NCBI GenBank assembly: GCA_937898095.1
Contig: CALDKR010000009.1
Span: 1-6,410 of the forward strand
DNA length: 6,410 nucleotides
DNA from: an uncultured Rhodoluna sp.
Lineage (GTDB): Bacteria > Actinomycetota > Actinomycetes > Actinomycetales > Microbacteriaceae
Direction: 5' to 3'
Every line of letters begins with the position of its first letter. Position 1 is the first letter of the stretch. A model generated the notes under the pieces. The model saw nothing but the letters and a program-made list of their open reading frames with translations. It had not been told where the DNA came from and made no database searches. A program made the translations under genes and the position numbers. Shown piece by piece: positions 5,488 through 6,410 of the stretch.

Positions 5488-6003
5488 ATGACTGAAAACA
5501 ACTCGCAAAACGGGGCTATCCAGGTTGGCGTTGTCATGGGTTCAGATTCTGACTGGTCAGTAATGTCAGACGCCGCCCAGGCCCTAAAAGATTTCGGCAT
5601 CAGCTACGAGGTCGAGGTGCTTTCGGCACACCGCACTCCAGAGCGAATGATCGAGTGGGGCAAAGCTGCCGCAGGTCGTGGTCTCAAAGTGATAATCGCC
5701 GGCGCTGGCGGTGCAGCCCACCTGCCAGGCATGCTGGCCTCAGTCACCACTTTGCCGGTTATCGGTGTGCCGGTTCCGCTAGCCAAACTCGATGGCATGG
5801 ATTCACTGCTTTCTATCGTGCAGATGCCAGCCGGAATTCCGGTCGCGACGGTTTCGATCGGCGGAGCGCGCAACGCGGGAATCCTGGCAGCAAGAATCAT
5901 TGGAACCAACGACGAGTCGATGGCAAAGAAGCTGGCCGCCTTTGGCGAGTCGCTCAAAGACGCCGTCGCCGAGAAGAACGAGAAACTGAAATCTCAGATC
6001 TAA
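5488..6003 (+). CDS. purE: N5-carboxyaminoimidazole ribonucleotide mutase (class I PurE)
   Basis: PurE converts N5-CAIR, the PurK product, to CAIR in purine synthesis. The 171-residue protein has all the class I hallmarks: GVVMGSDSDW (14-23, phosphate-binding turn), EVLSAHRTPERM (43-54, with the conserved His48), IIAGAGGAAHLPGMLA (69-84, with the second conserved histidine, His78), VPVPLAKLDGMDSLLSIVQM (95-114), PAGIPVATV (114-122) and GGARNAGILAARI (125-137). The presence of PurK next door agrees with the class I mutase route, as opposed to the class II AIR carboxylase. Length is normal for the family; the first ten residues (MTENNSQNGA) are an unconserved polar leader. The start ATG is backed by GAGGAG. 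The active enzyme is expected to be a cytoplasmic octamer. The stop is TAA at 6001-6003. Confidence 0.97.
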   Translation: MTENNSQNGAIQVGVVMGSDSDWSVMSDAAQALKDFGISYEVEVLSAHRTPERMIEWGKAAAGRGLKVIIAGAGGAAHLPGMLASVTTLPVIGVPVPLAKLDGMDSLLSIVQMPAGIPVATVSIGGARNAGILAARIIGTNDESMAKKLAAFGESLKDAVAEKNEKLKSQI

Positions 6004-6047
6004 GCAACTCCCTCTTTAGACGCTTCGACCGGGCTACACCCCAGCAG

Positions 6048-6410
6048 ATGCGCAAGCGTGCAATCTTTTTGCTGCTCCTCGGCGTCCTTATCCCAGGTTC
6101 TGCGCAGCTTCTCGCTGGCAATCGGAGGCTGGGTCAAGTTGGTATTCGCGCAACCATAATCGGTTGGGCGGGAATCGCTCTCTGGTTCTTCCTTTTTCTG
6201 ATCAAACGTTCCTGGGCACTGACACTGGTCGCGACCCCTTGGATCGGCGGAGTACTCGCAGTCATCTTGTACATCTACGCTGCTCTGTTTTTGGTTCTGA
6301 TTCTCGACGCACTTAGGCTCAGTCAGCTCGGCCAGCTTTACCCAATGGGCAGAAACGTGATGCTTGCCATGTTTGTGGTTGCAACCATTTTGGGCACCGG
6401 CGTTTTTGTC
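6048..6410 (+). CDS. N-terminal membrane region of an LCP (LytR-CpsA-Psr)-like protein, 3'-truncated
   Basis: The frame runs to the right edge (121 codons visible). The protein begins MRKRA and has four hydrophobic segments: about 6-23, 34-52, 56-87 (long, perhaps two helices) and 103-121. The stretch VLIPGSAQLLAGNRRLGQVG (13-32) is one I associate with the N-terminal membrane part of a subset of Microbacteriaceae LCP proteins, which attach teichoic-acid or arabinogalactan-type polymers to peptidoglycan outside the cell. The catalytic LCP domain itself is beyond the window, so the family call is inferred. ATG 6048 is the first canonical start in frame, but it has no visible ribosome site. The codons just upstream (6012-6047) read like protein (LFRRFDRATPQQ), so the real start may be earlier and non-standard. 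It follows purE by 44 bases on the same strand with no terminator seen between them. Confidence 0.65.
   Translation, partial: MRKRAIFLLLLGVLIPGSAQLLAGNRRLGQVGIRATIIGWAGIALWFFLFLIKRSWALTLVATPWIGGVLAVILYIYAALFLVLILDALRLSQLGQLYPMGRNVMLAMFVVATILGTGVFV

Noticed and set aside
5604..5957. Minus-strand frame of about 117 codons inside purE
   Set aside because: It is antisense to a strongly conserved enzyme, with Ala/Pro-rich composition typical of shadow frames.

Overview
The window looks like ordinary chromosomal DNA from an actinobacterium, most likely a small-genome, moderate-GC member of the Microbacteriaceae (freshwater Luna / Rhodoluna / Aquiluna type). Three things suggest this: the base composition is near half GC with many TTG leucine codons; an acyl-CoA carboxylase beta subunit is followed by the small epsilon subunit found only in actinobacteria; and the PurK and LCP sequences carry actinobacterial signatures (NELAMRPHNSGH in PurK, IPGSAQLLAGNRRLG in the LCP protein). 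The genus is inferred, not shown.

Layout, left to right. (1) Positions 2-787, plus strand: the 3' part of an unrecognised membrane protein gene whose start lies outside the window. (2) Positions 788-1022: a convergent intergenic region with several inverted repeats, including a hairpin with a T-rich tail that is well formed only in minus-strand RNA. (3) Positions 1023-2887, minus strand: accD-like carboxyltransferase and accE-like epsilon subunit, joined by a TAATG stop/start overlap. (4) Positions 2888-3008: a short divergent promoter region. (5) Positions 3009-6003, plus strand: birA (biotin ligase), a two-TM PH-domain-like membrane protein (again joined by TAATG), purK and purE. (6) From 6048 to the window end: the 5' part of a multi-TM protein that resembles the N-terminal membrane region of some LytR-CpsA-Psr (LCP) proteins.

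How the genes fit together. AccD and AccE are subunits of a biotin-dependent acyl-CoA carboxylase; BirA, transcribed divergently, attaches biotin to the carrier domain of the alpha subunit, which is not in this window. PurK and PurE carry out consecutive steps of de novo purine synthesis (AIR to N5-CAIR to CAIR). The order accE-accD / birA-PH protein-purK-purE matches, from memory, the Mycobacterium tuberculosis Rv3281-Rv3275c neighbourhood, so it is an old actinobacterial gene cluster and not an accessory island.

I found no mobile element, CRISPR array, tRNA, rRNA or new defence-like system. The points most worth a second look are the isoleucine at the substrate-specificity position of AccD, the strand-asymmetric terminator and structured 3' region after accE, the possible leaderless starts of accD and birA, and the missing canonical upstream start for the LCP-like gene.
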